A stretch of 64,000 bases of DNA from DASQZK01 sp963764345 (GCA_963764345.1 CAVXSF010000035.1:1-64000); one strand, 5' to 3'; shown: positions 16,955-26,736, counted from the stretch's first letter. Made by a program: numbers and translations. The notes: generated from the letters alone by a model not told the origin.

Positions 16955-18898
16955 ATGATTAATATTACATTTCCCGATCAATCGACAAGACAATATCCCG
17001 AAGGTTCTACCGGTCTCGAGATTGCTAAAAGTATAAGCAACAGCCTGGCAAGGGAAATCTTGTCGGTGAGTATAAATGGTGAAGTGATGGATCTTAACCG
17101 GCCTGTTTTCAAAGACGCAGAGGTCAGGTTCCATAAATTCGATGATCCTGAAGGCAAGCATGCGTTCTGGCATTCATCGGCACATCTTATGGCTGAATCG
17201 CTGGAAGAACTGTATCCCGGGATTAAATTTGGCATTGGTCCGGCTATCGAAAATGGTTTCTACTACGATGTTGATCCTGGTGATGGTGTCCAGATCAGTG
17301 ATCTCGATCTGCCTAAAATAGAGAAAAAGATGAAGGAACTGGCTTCACAGAAGGAAATATTTAACCGAAAGGAAGTCAGTAAGAAAGAAGCTCTTGAATT
17401 TTTCGGTGCCAAGGGAGATGAATACAAGCTTGAACTGATCAACGACCTTGAAGACGGAACCATTTCCTTTTATACACAGGGACATTTCACCGATCTCTGC
17501 CGTGGGCCACACCTGCCCGATACATCTGTCATCAAAGCGATCAAACTGCTCAACGTTGCCGGAGCCTACTGGAGGGGTGATGAAAAACGGAAAATGATGA
17601 CCCGGATATACGGCATCACCTTCCCCAAACAAAAAATGCTGGATGAGTATCTTGAATTGCTTGAAAAAGCTAAAGAAAGGGACCACCGCAAAATTGGTCG
17701 TGAACTCGAATTATTTACGTTCTCACAGAAAGTCGGACAGGGATTGCCGCTCTGGCTTCCCAAAGGAGCCCGGCTACGCGAACTGCTGGAGAACTTCCTT
17801 AAAAAAGTCCAGGTACAATACGGCTATCAGCCGGTGATAACCCCTCATATCGGGCAGAAAGAGCTCTATGTCACCTCGGGTCATTATGCCAAGTACGGCA
17901 AGGATTCCTTTCAACCTATATCCACTCCGCAGGAAGGTGAGGAATTTCTTTTGAAACCTATGAACTGCCCCCATCATATTGAAATATATAAAGTTAAACA
18001 ACACAGCTACAAAGACCTTCCTGTCCGTTATGCAGAATTCGGTACCGTATACAGGTATGAACAAAGCGGAGAGCTCCACGGTCTGACCAGGGTGAGAGGA
18101 TTTACCCAGGATGACGCCCATATCTTTTGCCGCCCCGATCAACTTAAGGATGAATTCAAAAAGGTGATGGATATTATCTTTTATATCTTTAAAGCCCTCG
18201 ATTTCAAAGACTATGAAGCACAGATATCCCTAAGGGATAAGGATAATCACGAGAAATATATCGGCGATGATGAAAGCTGGGAAAAAGCCGAGAGAGCCAT
18301 TATCGAAGCAGCAGATGAAAAAGGCCTGAAAGCAAATATTGTATACGGAGAAGCAGCCTTTTACGGACCCAAACTCGATTTCATGGTCAGGGATGCCCTC
18401 GGACGTAAATGGCAACTCGGAACCATACAGGTCGACTACAACCTGCCGGAACGATTTGAGCTTGAATACGTCGGCTCCGATAACCAGAAACACCGCCCCG
18501 TGATGATCCACCGCGCTCCTTTCGGTTCTATGGAAAGGTTTGTGGCCGTTCTTATAGAACATACTGCAGGTAAATTCCCCTTATGGCTCACACCCGACCA
18601 GGTGGTCATTTTGCCAATCAGCGAAAAATATGAGGATTATCCACAAAAAGTTTTAAATTACCTAAATAATTGCGATATTCGCACTCTAATTGACGACAGG
18701 AACGAAAAAATCGGTAAAAAGATCAGGGACAATGAGTTAAAGCGCATTCCTTACCTTCTTATCGTGGGTGAAAAAGAAGAAGAAAGTGAGACCGTTTCTG
18801 TCAGAAGACAGGGTGAAGGAGATAAAGGCAGTATGAAACTGCAGGAATTTGCCGAATTTATCCAGTCCGAACTCAGGCATCAGCTTGAAGATAAATAA
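16955..18898 (+). CDS. thrS: Threonine-tRNA ligase
   Basis: 647 residues, full length for ThrRS. Domains in order: TGS (1 to about 62), the editing domain with HSSAHLMAESL, the class II catalytic core with MNCPHHIEIYK (zinc Cys and His) and RVRGFTQDDAHIFCRPDQ, and an anticodon-binding domain from about 545 (VVILPISEKYEDY). It charges tRNA-Thr and edits mischarged Ser. It heads the standard thrS-infC-rpmI-rplT translation cluster. Intact, unlike the next gene. Confidence 0.98.
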   Translation: MINITFPDQSTRQYPEGSTGLEIAKSISNSLAREILSVSINGEVMDLNRPVFKDAEVRFHKFDDPEGKHAFWHSSAHLMAESLEELYPGIKFGIGPAIENGFYYDVDPGDGVQISDLDLPKIEKKMKELASQKEIFNRKEVSKKEALEFFGAKGDEYKLELINDLEDGTISFYTQGHFTDLCRGPHLPDTSVIKAIKLLNVAGAYWRGDEKRKMMTRIYGITFPKQKMLDEYLELLEKAKERDHRKIGRELELFTFSQKVGQGLPLWLPKGARLRELLENFLKKVQVQYGYQPVITPHIGQKELYVTSGHYAKYGKDSFQPISTPQEGEEFLLKPMNCPHHIEIYKVKQHSYKDLPVRYAEFGTVYRYEQSGELHGLTRVRGFTQDDAHIFCRPDQLKDEFKKVMDIIFYIFKALDFKDYEAQISLRDKDNHEKYIGDDESWEKAERAIIEAADEKGLKANIVYGEAAFYGPKLDFMVRDALGRKWQLGTIQVDYNLPERFELEYVGSDNQKHRPVMIHRAPFGSMERFVAVLIEHTAGKFPLWLTPDQVVILPISEKYEDYPQKVLNYLNNCDIRTLIDDRNEKIGKKIRDNELKRIPYLLIVGEKEEESETVSVRRQGEGDKGSMKLQEFAEFIQSELRHQLEDK

Positions 18899-18922
18899 AT
18901 AAACAATAGTATTAATCAAAAG

Positions 18923-18930
18923 AAAGGAGG
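18923..18930 (+). promoter_or_regulatory. Strong Shine-Dalgarno ahead of infC
   Basis: AAAGGAGG lies 8 bases before the non-ATG infC start (ATA at 18939). Such a site is uncommon in this window and helps to fix the start. Confidence 0.75.
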
Positions 18931-18938
18931 AACGAACT

Positions 18939-19503
18939 ATAGCCGGACCGACATTTAAAAGAGGACCACGTCCACCAAGAAGGGAGCAACATCCCCACAG
19001 AATTAATCGTGAAATAAGAGCAGATGCTATACGCCTGGTAGGCGATAACATTGAAAACCCGGGAATCTTTACAGTACCGGAAGCATTGAAACTGGCAGAC
19101 AATCTGGAACTCGACCTTGGTGGAAATATCTCCAAAGGCGGATCCACCTGTTTGTAAAATCGTAGATTATAAAAAGTTTCTTTATCAGCAAAAGAAAAAG
19201 CAAAAAGAAATGAAGGCCAAGGCCGTTAAGGTCGTGGTAAAAGAAATCCGGTTTGGTCCAAATACTGATGAGCACGATTATGATTTCAAACTGAAACATG
19301 GCCGGAAATTCCTTGAGGAAGGTGCTAAACTTAAAGCTTTCGTATTTTTTAAGGGTCGTACTATCCTTTATAAGGAGAAAGGTGAGATTCTCTTGCTTAG
19401 ACTGGCTCAGGATCTCGAGGATTATGGTAAAGTAGAACAGCTGCCCCGTCTCGAAGGAAAAAGGATGACTATGTTTATTGCTCCAAAAGTAAAAAAGAAA
19501 TAA
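18939..19503 (+). CDS. infC: Translation initiation factor IF-3, AUA start (frameshift near 19115)
   Basis: The N-terminal domain reads IAGPTFKRGPRPPRREQ, INREIRADAIRLVGDN and FTVPEALKLADNLELDL. The frame changes at CTTGGTGGAA (one extra G near 19115), then continues VEISPKADPPVCKIVDYKKF and MTMFIAPKVKKK. Joined, it is a normal IF-3 of about 187 residues. There is no ATG, GTG or TTG in frame upstream before the stop at 18900, and an ATA codon follows the strong SD at the right distance. E. coli infC uses AUU and is self-repressed by IF-3 proofreading of rare starts; AUA here fits the same logic. Since IF-3 is essential, the frameshift is most likely a sequence error. Confidence 0.9.
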
Positions 19504-19532
19504 CGTTTAATTCAATATAAAACGACAGAAGA

Positions 19533-19730
19533 ATGCCAAAGATGAAGACAAATTCCGGTGCCAAAAAGAGGTTTACTCTTACAGGTACAGGGAAAATTAA
19601 AAGGAAACACGCTTATAAAAGTCACATTCTGACTAAAAAAGCTACGAAAAGGAAAAGAAACCTGACGTATTTCGATACCGTTGATAAAGCGGATGAAAAA
19701 AATGTCAAGCTTCTCCTTGCCATGAAGTAA
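19533..19730 (+). CDS. rpmI: 50S ribosomal protein L35
   Basis: 65 residues, very basic: MPKMKTNSGAKKRFTLTGTG at the start and HILTKKATKRKRNL in the middle are L35 signatures. It lies 29 bases after infC in the conserved infC-rpmI-rplT order. Full length for the family. Confidence 0.97.
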   Translation: MPKMKTNSGAKKRFTLTGTGKIKRKHAYKSHILTKKATKRKRNLTYFDTVDKADEKNVKLLLAMK

Positions 19731-19811
19731 TCTATGTTAAAATGTTTAACCAGAGTGTATCAGCCTGAAAGTGTCGCATAAGACCGCTTGCACTCAAAAA
19801 ACTGAAATGAA

Positions 19812-20159
19812 ATGCCAAGATCAGTAAACTCTGTAGCATCCAAACAGAGAAAAAAGAAGGTTTATAAACAGACGAAAGGTTCCTTCGGAAGAAGAAAAAA
19901 CGTCTGGACGGTTGCTAAAAACTCTCTTGAAAAAGGATTACAATATGCTTACCGCGACAGAAGGAACAAGAAAAGAGAATTCAGAGCCCTTTGGATCCAA
20001 AGGATTAATGCCGCGGCCAGACTACATGATATGTCCTATTCCGAATTCATGGGCCTCTTGCATAAGAATAACATCACTATCAGCCGTAAAACACTGGCTG
20101 ACTTAGCCATGAACAACCCTCAGGCTTTTGAAGAAATCGTAAAACAGGTCAAAGCCTGA
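19812..20159 (+). CDS. rplT: 50S ribosomal protein L20
   Basis: 115 residues: MPRSVNSVASKQRKKKVYKQ, GSFGRRKNVWTVAKNSLEKG and WIQRINAAARLHDMSYSEFM match L20. In E. coli L20 also represses this operon by binding its mRNA; I did not find the binding fold here by eye. It is the last gene of the operon and is followed by a terminator. Confidence 0.97.
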   Translation: MPRSVNSVASKQRKKKVYKQTKGSFGRRKNVWTVAKNSLEKGLQYAYRDRRNKKREFRALWIQRINAAARLHDMSYSEFMGLLHKNNITISRKTLADLAMNNPQAFEEIVKQVKA

Positions 20160-20184
20160 GTTTTCTTCTTAAGCAAAATACATC

Positions 20185-20218
20185 AGCCGTCTCTGCATTA
20201 CTCCTGAGACGGCTTTTT
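20185..20218 (+). terminator. Terminator after rplT
   Basis: AGCCGTCTC and GAGACGGCT form a perfect 9-bp stem with a 12-base loop, followed by TTTTTAT. Confidence 0.88.
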
Positions 20219-20290
20219 ATTTACTTTAACTCCTGTCCCTTCTCTGAAAAAAAACTAAATTTAAGCTCTATTACGAAAACATACCCGATT

Positions 20291-21007
20291 ATGAAAATTG
20301 CATTGATAGGTTACGGCAAAATGGGCCATGAAATTGAACAGATGGCTGTCGGGAGAGGACACACAATTGACCTGGTAATCGATATCAACAATCCGAATGA
20401 CCTCAATCCCGAAACCCTTGGCAAGGTTGATGTCGTCATCGAATTCACTACTCCTGCATCGGTAACAGATAACCTGAAGAAGTGTTTTGAAGCAGGTGTT
20501 CCGGTTGTGACCGGGACAACAGGCTGGTATGAGGAACTGCCGCTAATTACAGAATTATGCAATCAAAACCATCAGACGCTTTTTTATGCTTCCAATTTCA
20601 GCATCGGTGTCAATATCGTCTTTGCCGTTAATGAATTCCTTGCTAAAGTAATGGATGGTTTCGAACAATATGATGTGATGATCGACGAAACGCATCATAC
20701 TCAAAAACTGGATGCTCCAAGCGGAACAGCTATCAGTCTTGCAGGTCAGATACTGGACTCACTTGAAAGAAAACAAAAATGGTCTCTTGATGCAGTACAC
20801 TCTGAAAGTGAAATCCTGATCAAAGCCCACAGAGAAGGGGATATCAAAGGTATCCATGAAATCAGGTATGAGTCGGATGTCGACATCATCACCCTCAGTC
20901 ACGAGGCTAAATCAAGAAAGGGATTCGCTTTTGGAGCCGTCCTTGCTGCTGAATTCATCCCCGGGAAAAAAGGTGTTTTTACTATGCGTGATCTCATGGG
21001 AATCTGA
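20291..21007 (+). CDS. dapB: 4-hydroxy-tetrahydrodipicolinate reductase
   Basis: 238 residues. The Rossmann motif is GYGKMGHEIEQMA, and VTGTTGWYEELPL, ETHHTQKLDAPSGTAISLAG and FTMRDLMGI are DapB signatures, with the catalytic His-His-x-x-Lys segment present. It makes tetrahydrodipicolinate for lysine and meso-diaminopimelate. It starts a same-strand run with two signal peptidase genes, the gap to the first being 6 bases. This dapB-lepB-lepB order is common in Bacteroidetes. Confidence 0.96.
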   Translation: MKIALIGYGKMGHEIEQMAVGRGHTIDLVIDINNPNDLNPETLGKVDVVIEFTTPASVTDNLKKCFEAGVPVVTGTTGWYEELPLITELCNQNHQTLFYASNFSIGVNIVFAVNEFLAKVMDGFEQYDVMIDETHHTQKLDAPSGTAISLAGQILDSLERKQKWSLDAVHSESEILIKAHREGDIKGIHEIRYESDVDIITLSHEAKSRKGFAFGAVLAAEFIPGKKGVFTMRDLMGI

Positions 21008-21013
21008 TCCTGT

Positions 21014-22345
21014 ATGAAATATAAGCTAAAAATATCTGCTATTATTTATTTGTTCCTTTGGTCTCTGTTTTATATTTTGTTCCTGGCCTGGTTCAGAGTC
21101 TGGATATTGTTACCGGGCATCCTCTTTATCATCGACGCTTTTATTACCCACATTATCCCGTGGAAAAAAATTAACCGGTCTGTCCGTGTTCCGGAAAAAT
21201 ACCGGGGAACGGTTGAATGGACCAGAGCTATCCTATTAGCCCTCTTCATCACCCTTTCCGTAAGAATCCTTTTCATTGAAGCTTATAAGATCCCGACCCC
21301 TTCTATGGAAAAAACCCTTCTGGTCGGTGATTATCTATTCGTAAGCAAAATAGCTTACGGACCGAAACTACCCAACACTCCCCTGTCGATTCCTTTTATG
21401 CCCAATATGCTTCCAAACGGCAGCGTAACCTATTCCAAAAAAATTCAGTTGCCCTATATCCGGCTTAAGGGGCTGGGAAAAGTCAAGCATAACGATGTCA
21501 TTGTATTTAATTTCCCTGAAGGAGATACCATCATTGTGGAATACGCCGGTCAGAGCTATTACCGGCTGCTCAGGGAATACGGGCGCGACTACCTGACGAG
21601 GCGGTACCATTTTGTGGTCAATCCGGTTGATAAACGGGAAAACTACATCAAACGCTGCGTGGGATTACCCGGCGATACTGTTCTGATCACACGCGGCGTG
21701 GTATTTATCAATAACAAAAAAGTCAGGGATTTGCCAACACAGCAATTTAAGTATTATGTCAGAACATACCGGAACCGGCTAAGTGATTCAATCCTTGAAA
21801 AGGCTGGTGTAGTACCTGGGGAAGTTGTTTACAACCCCACCAGCTCTTTGCATATCATCGCGCTTACAGATTCGGCAGCTGAATATCTCCGTCATCTTCC
21901 CCAGGTAAAAAGCATCCAGAGATATGTCGAGCCCCAGGTTTCATTCAGAAATTCAGAGATTTTTCCACATACACCCAATAACCGTTGGACAGCCGATGAA
22001 TTCGGTCCGCTCATCATTCCCGCAAAAGGTATGACCATGAACATCAATGAGGATAACCTGCCTCTGTACAGAAGGGTTATTACGGTCTATGAAGGCAATG
22101 ACCTCAAGGTTATGGACGGTGAGATATACATAAACGGGGTGGTTTCACGTTCTTATACTTTTAGAATGAATTACTATTTTGTCCTCGGCGATAACCGACA
22201 TAATTCTGCTGACTCAAGATTCTGGGGCTTCGTGCCTGAGAATCATCTGGTTGGAAAGGCAGTTGCAATCTGGTTTTCGAAAGATCCCAGGAAAGACATT
22301 TTTCATGGCTTACGCTTTAACCGAATGTTTAAATCCATTAAATAA
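21014..22345 (+). CDS. lepB: Signal peptidase I, paralogue 1
   Basis: 443 residues, the long Bacteroidetes type. Two membrane segments near the N-terminus and one before the catalytic domain. The nucleophile is Ser97 in KIPTPSMEKTLLVGDY, and the general-base Lys lies in NYIKRCVGLPGD. The later box YFVLGDNRHNSADSRFWG is intact. A long insertion lies between the Lys box and the final box. It removes signal peptides from exported proteins. A second intact copy follows 6 bases later. Confidence 0.95.
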   Translation: MKYKLKISAIIYLFLWSLFYILFLAWFRVWILLPGILFIIDAFITHIIPWKKINRSVRVPEKYRGTVEWTRAILLALFITLSVRILFIEAYKIPTPSMEKTLLVGDYLFVSKIAYGPKLPNTPLSIPFMPNMLPNGSVTYSKKIQLPYIRLKGLGKVKHNDVIVFNFPEGDTIIVEYAGQSYYRLLREYGRDYLTRRYHFVVNPVDKRENYIKRCVGLPGDTVLITRGVVFINNKKVRDLPTQQFKYYVRTYRNRLSDSILEKAGVVPGEVVYNPTSSLHIIALTDSAAEYLRHLPQVKSIQRYVEPQVSFRNSEIFPHTPNNRWTADEFGPLIIPAKGMTMNINEDNLPLYRRVITVYEGNDLKVMDGEIYINGVVSRSYTFRMNYYFVLGDNRHNSADSRFWGFVPENHLVGKAVAIWFSKDPRKDIFHGLRFNRMFKSIK

Positions 22346-22351
22346 TCTGTC

Positions 22352-23740
22352 ATGTTAGAAATTTTAAGGAGCAAGTACTTCAGGTTCGGGGTTATTACCC
22401 TACTCTACCTGCTTTTCGTTATCTGGCTCGGGAACTACTGGTTCCTGCTCGGTATACCGGTCATTTTCGATATGTATATCACCGGGAAAGTGAACTGGAC
22501 ATTCTGGAAAAAAAGGAACGGTAAAAACAGTGTTGTGGTTGAATGGCTCGACGCCCTGATCTTTGCCGTTGTTGCTGTAACTCTCATCAACATTTACCTG
22601 TTCCAGAATTACAAGATCCCTACGCCCTCCATGGAACGCACACTTCTTGTTGGCGATCACCTTTATGTGAGTAAAGTTGCTTACGGACCCCGCGTACCCA
22701 TTACTCCGCTATCCTTTCCTTTTGCCCAAAACCGAATCATGAACACCGAATCATACCTGAAATGGATCCAGCTCGATTACCGGCGCCTGAAAGGTTTTGG
22801 ACATGTTAAACGTAACGATATCGTTGTTTTCAACTTCCCTGCAGGTGATACTGTTGCGCTGGAAAATACAGCCACAAGTATCTACAGTATTATCCGCCAG
22901 GCTGCCATGGAGCAAAAGATGAAAGATGTTACCTCAGGCAGGCCTGAAAAACCCTGGGATGAATACCTTTCTGAAGCCAGACAGAGGGTTTTCAACGTGG
23001 CGCATATCGTCGTGAGACCCATCGACAGAAGGGATAATTATATTAAACGGTGTGTGGCACTGCCGGGGGACAGCCTGGTCATTATTCAAGGTCAGGTTTA
23101 TATCAATGGTGAAGCCGAGCCTCATTTTAAGGGCATCCAGGGTGAATACCTGGTTCAGACCAATGGCCGCCCTTTGAATCCAAGAGCTTTGAGAGATTTT
23201 GATATCGATCCGGAGAGCCTGGGTATCCAGTACAATCCGAACTACAGGCTGACGCTGACTGAAGAGAATGCTGAAAAACTAGAGAAAACCATCCCGGATA
23301 TCGTTAAAGTCAAAAAAATTGAAAACACAGGTTATAATTTTCAACTCTTCCCTCATGACGACCGGTACCAGTGGAATATTGACAATTTCGGCCCCATCTG
23401 GATACCGAAAAAAGGCGCTACAGTCCAACTGAATACCGGAAACCTGTCGTTCTATAAACGGATCATCCAGGCATACGAGAAAAATGATCTGCAGATTAAA
23501 GACGGAAAGATCTTTATCAACGGCAAGGAAGCTGAAACTTACACGTTTAAAATGGACTATTACTGGATGATGGGTGATAACCGTCACAGTTCGGCAGACT
23601 CGCGGTTCTGGGGTTTTGTGCCTGAAAACCATATCATCGGAAAACCAAAATTTGTATGGCTTTCCATTGATAAGAATGGAAAATTTCTCAACAAAATCAG
23701 GTGGAACAGACTGTTCAAGGTTGTTGATCCGACACAATAA
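22352..23740 (+). CDS. lepB: Signal peptidase I, paralogue 2
   Basis: 462 residues. Ser93 lies in KIPTPSMERTLLVGDH, the Lys box is NYIKRCVALPGD, and the final box is YWMMGDNRHSSADSRFWG. It is clearly paralogous to the preceding gene but has diverged over most of its length, so this is an old duplication and not an assembly repeat. Both copies keep the Ser-Lys dyad, suggesting different client sets or expression. It is convergent with the polyferredoxin gene beyond a palindromic terminator. Confidence 0.95.
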   Translation: MLEILRSKYFRFGVITLLYLLFVIWLGNYWFLLGIPVIFDMYITGKVNWTFWKKRNGKNSVVVEWLDALIFAVVAVTLINIYLFQNYKIPTPSMERTLLVGDHLYVSKVAYGPRVPITPLSFPFAQNRIMNTESYLKWIQLDYRRLKGFGHVKRNDIVVFNFPAGDTVALENTATSIYSIIRQAAMEQKMKDVTSGRPEKPWDEYLSEARQRVFNVAHIVVRPIDRRDNYIKRCVALPGDSLVIIQGQVYINGEAEPHFKGIQGEYLVQTNGRPLNPRALRDFDIDPESLGIQYNPNYRLTLTEENAEKLEKTIPDIVKVKKIENTGYNFQLFPHDDRYQWNIDNFGPIWIPKKGATVQLNTGNLSFYKRIIQAYEKNDLQIKDGKIFINGKEAETYTFKMDYYWMMGDNRHSSADSRFWGFVPENHIIGKPKFVWLSIDKNGKFLNKIRWNRLFKVVDPTQ

Positions 23741-23761
23741 TACCCAATGCTTGTAAGTCAG

Positions 23762-23817
23762 TAATATATCAAAATGTAAGGGCGGAAAATTTTCCGCCCT
23801 TACATTTTGATATATTA
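23762..23817. terminator. Perfect 56-base palindrome, bidirectional terminator
   Basis: Positions 23762-23789 and 23790-23817 are exact reverse complements (28-bp stem, no loop bases), with core AAGGGCGGAAAA/TTTTCCGCCCTT and AT-rich ends. It lies between the convergent lepB and polyferredoxin genes. Confidence 0.9.
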
Positions 23818-23836
23818 TTGACTTTCTCAGCCTGAC

Positions 23837-25438
23837 TCAGAATGGGAAATCTTCATCAGGCTTTGGTGCTTCAAGCTTTTCTTCTTTTGGCTTTTCTGCG
23901 ATCTGATGAATCGGATTGCCATCAACAAAAATCGCCTTGTAAGGCCTTACCGGACAGGCATGCTCACAGGCTCCGCATCCCACACAGATCTTGTTATCGA
24001 TCTCGGGAATAGTAAGGGACCCCTTATATGGTACCATTTTTACCGCCTGGGTCGGACAATGCTCCGAGCATGATCCGCAAGCTGTATTTTCAGTGTAAAC
24101 CACACAATTGTCACGGATAAAATTGACTTTCCCCATCTGCAGAGTCTTCTTGTTCTCTTTGGTTACCGACATGATCGCACCGGTAGGACAAACATCGGCA
24201 CAGCGGGTACATTCAAAATTGCAGTAATTACTGCTGTAATCCATGTGCGGCTGCATGTAACCTGTAAGTCCGTATTCAAGGGCCGAAGGCTGTAATACTC
24301 CTGTCGGGCACTGACCGACACATAGCTGGCAGGCCGTACATATTGATGTGAAGTGATCAATGCTTAATGAACCCGGGGGTGAGACCGGTGATGTTTTTTT
24401 GACCGGTACTGTAGTAGGTTTCTTATTTAAAGGTTTATCATCATCACCGGATGCAGCCTTAAGATTCTGTATCCCGGCCAGGGAAGAAAGGGCGACGATC
24501 GAAGTAAGGATGAATCTTTTCCTGCCTGTATCGATGCCGGCGTCAACAGTCACCGGTTCGGGTTTAATCTCCTTTACCTTACTTCCGGCGGTAAAATGGA
24601 TGGCCCCGTCTTCACAAGCCGGCAGACAATCGAAACAGGCCACACATCTCGAAAGATCAACGTTCAGATTCTTTATGCTAATACATCCGGACTTGCAGGC
24701 AAAGGCACACTTACCGCATTTGATGCAACTTGCAGAATCAATCCTTATCCGGAAAAGGGAATACTTTGAAAGCCAGCCCAGGAGGGTACCCACAGGACAG
24801 ATGGTATTACAATATAACCTGCCGTACCTTCCTGACATGTAAACCAATACCAACAGAATAACCACAGGGAATAATATAGCCGAAAAGTGAAACAGGCTGA
24901 TATCTTTTGCATAGAGTGAAAAGATATTCATCTGCTCAAGGATACCGGCAATCGCGTTGTTGATCCAGATACCGGCAGGCCGGAACAGTGCTGTAGCTAT
25001 TTTTCCGAAAAGACTGTAAGGATCAAGCAGGCCCAGGATAAAAACAGAACCGAAAACTCCGGTGAGCGCTGTGACAGCGAGGATGGTGTATCGGAGAATA
25101 TTTTTGGGTTTCAGGTATTTATATTTTCTTTTCCTTTTCTTCCTGAATAACTTTCCTGCCCGGCTGAAAATGTCCTGAAGAATACCCAGGGGACAAATAG
25201 CTGAACAGTAAACCCGGCCAAAAAGGGCTGTCAGTACAAGAATAACAATAAACCCGGCTGCCGAAAGACTGAATATGGTCAGGAATTTCAGCAGTGAAGG
25301 CACGAATTGCAAAAATAGGATATGATTAATGTCTTTCTCTCCGGCAATCTCCCTGAAATCAATAAAAACCAATGTCGTCAAAAGAAAAAAAACCAGGGCA
25401 ATAGTCACCCTGGTCCATTTAAGCCATCTATATGTCAT
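23837..25438 (-). CDS. Membrane polyferredoxin with NapH/NosR-type N-terminal domain
   Basis: 533 residues. About five membrane segments in the first 215 residues, with two CxxxCP motifs of the NapH/NosR family (YCSAICPLGIL, YCNTICPVGTL). 4Fe-4S sites follow: CIKCGKCAFACKSGC, CVACFDCLPACEDGA, a membrane or Tat-like segment, then CTACQLCVGQCPTG, CTRCADVCPTGA, CGSCSEHCPTQA and CVGCGACEHACP. It is likely a membrane electron-transfer protein. The start codon overlaps the stop of the DUF362 gene (ATGA), so they are coupled. The redox partner is unknown. Confidence 0.88.
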   Translation of the reverse strand: MTYRWLKWTRVTIALVFFLLTTLVFIDFREIAGEKDINHILFLQFVPSLLKFLTIFSLSAAGFIVILVLTALFGRVYCSAICPLGILQDIFSRAGKLFRKKRKRKYKYLKPKNILRYTILAVTALTGVFGSVFILGLLDPYSLFGKIATALFRPAGIWINNAIAGILEQMNIFSLYAKDISLFHFSAILFPVVILLVLVYMSGRYGRLYCNTICPVGTLLGWLSKYSLFRIRIDSASCIKCGKCAFACKSGCISIKNLNVDLSRCVACFDCLPACEDGAIHFTAGSKVKEIKPEPVTVDAGIDTGRKRFILTSIVALSSLAGIQNLKAASGDDDKPLNKKPTTVPVKKTSPVSPPGSLSIDHFTSICTACQLCVGQCPTGVLQPSALEYGLTGYMQPHMDYSSNYCNFECTRCADVCPTGAIMSVTKENKKTLQMGKVNFIRDNCVVYTENTACGSCSEHCPTQAVKMVPYKGSLTIPEIDNKICVGCGACEHACPVRPYKAIFVDGNPIHQIAEKPKEEKLEAPKPDEDFPF

Positions 25439-26351
25439 ACTTTAATTCTGGAAATGTTAAGTTTATCAAGATCTGCAGTTCCCACTCCCAGCTGCTCTGC
25501 CATTGCAATATATTTGACTGAAGCCGGGTCGATCCCAAACAGTTTGCATCCTGCTGCATCAGCAGCTACCATGTCGGTGGTAATGATCTGGGCCTTCATG
25601 GTGATGATATCATCAACGGACACCCCTCGCGGGCCATTCCGTTTCATGACCCGGTAGGCATCCACTATATTTAAGATCCGGTTTCCGGTACATGGGAAAG
25701 TCGGCAATACACTGGTTCAGATCATTGGCATGCCAGAATTTCCTGTCCCATACAATACCCATCAGGTTTTTCATAGTGATGGTCATATTCGCACCACCAT
25801 GATTCTTAAGCACCGGCACATTGATGAACACGTCAGACTGAAGGAGCAGTTCATGGACTTTGGCATTTTTCATCACCTTGCCACCGGTAAAACTGACCTC
25901 CTGGTAATATTTTTCACTGTTTCCGGATAACAACCTTCGCCCCGGCATATTTTGCTGCAGCTTCAATCTGGCTGTTGGTATAGCACTTGCTCCATTCGTT
26001 GCAGGTATGATCGAAGACATAAACATCTTTGGCACCTGCATTGAAACAATGCTGTATGATCCTTTTTACAAGGGCCGGATTGGTATTGGCTGCTCTTTCC
26101 GGACTCGTATCCCAGCCAATATTGGGTTTCACAACAACAGTTTGTCCTTTTTGTACGTATTTTCTCATACCACCCATCTCCTCAATCGCCCGGTCAAACA
26201 TTGCATCGGCCTCTCCTCCCCTTATGGCAACCATATCATATTCACCTGCCAGCGGAGAGGCAAAAAGATTTTTATAGGGATTGATAGTGAATGCCGTTCC
26301 GGCAACAAATCCCACACTTAAACCTCTTTTTAGGAAGTCTCTTCTTTTCAT
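25435..26351 (-). CDS. DUF362 (4Fe-4S-type) secreted protein with Tat signal (two frameshifts, near 25920 and 25690)
   Basis: Three overlapping frames join into one protein of about 305 residues. The start MKRRDFLKRGLSVGFVAGTA has the twin-arginine motif. The body has VVVKPNIGWDTSPERAANTN and VKRIIQHCFNAGAKDVYVFD. The frame shifts to VFINVPVLKNHGGANMTITM and KNLMGIVWDRKFWH, then to NRILNIVDAYRVMKRNGPRG and IITTDMVAADAAGCKLFGID. These are DUF362 signatures. I start at 26351, since the 22 residues before it are not signal-like. DUF362 with a polyferredoxin is a recurrent pair in anaerobes. Function unknown. Confidence 0.82.
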
Positions 26352-26736
26352 AACCATTTTTTTAATTTTGGATAACCTATAAAAATACAGGACCTCCGCG
26401 GACTCAATATTAATCATCAGCTAAACCAATCCTGTGCTCCCCGGCATTTTACCATCTATGAGACCAGACTTAATCTGCGACTCCTAAACGATAATCCTGC
26501 TGTTTAACCCCAAAACAAATCCTGACCGCAATACCTGATCTTCATCAATCAGCCCTGTCAAAGTCATTCGTATACAAAACTAATCCTAATATCGGAGATA
26601 TGCCACCCACAACTCAGCGATAATAAGTCTTTTGGCTAATATTAAATGAATCTAAATAAAAATACCGGTTCCTTTTCATTCAACAGAAAAAAGAAGAGAA
26701 AACTCAGGAATATTTATATTTGCGATTCAAGGAAGA
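26352..26736. other. Intergenic region between DUF362 and wbqC
   Basis: 385 bases. Apart from the -7 box at 26715 on the plus strand I see no gene, RNA or repeat in it. Confidence 0.6.
26715..26722 (+). promoter_or_regulatory. -7 box of the wbqC-like gene
   Basis: TATATTTG matches TAnnTTTG and ends 14 bases before the ATG at 26737. No TTG lies at the expected upstream spacing. Confidence 0.5.
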
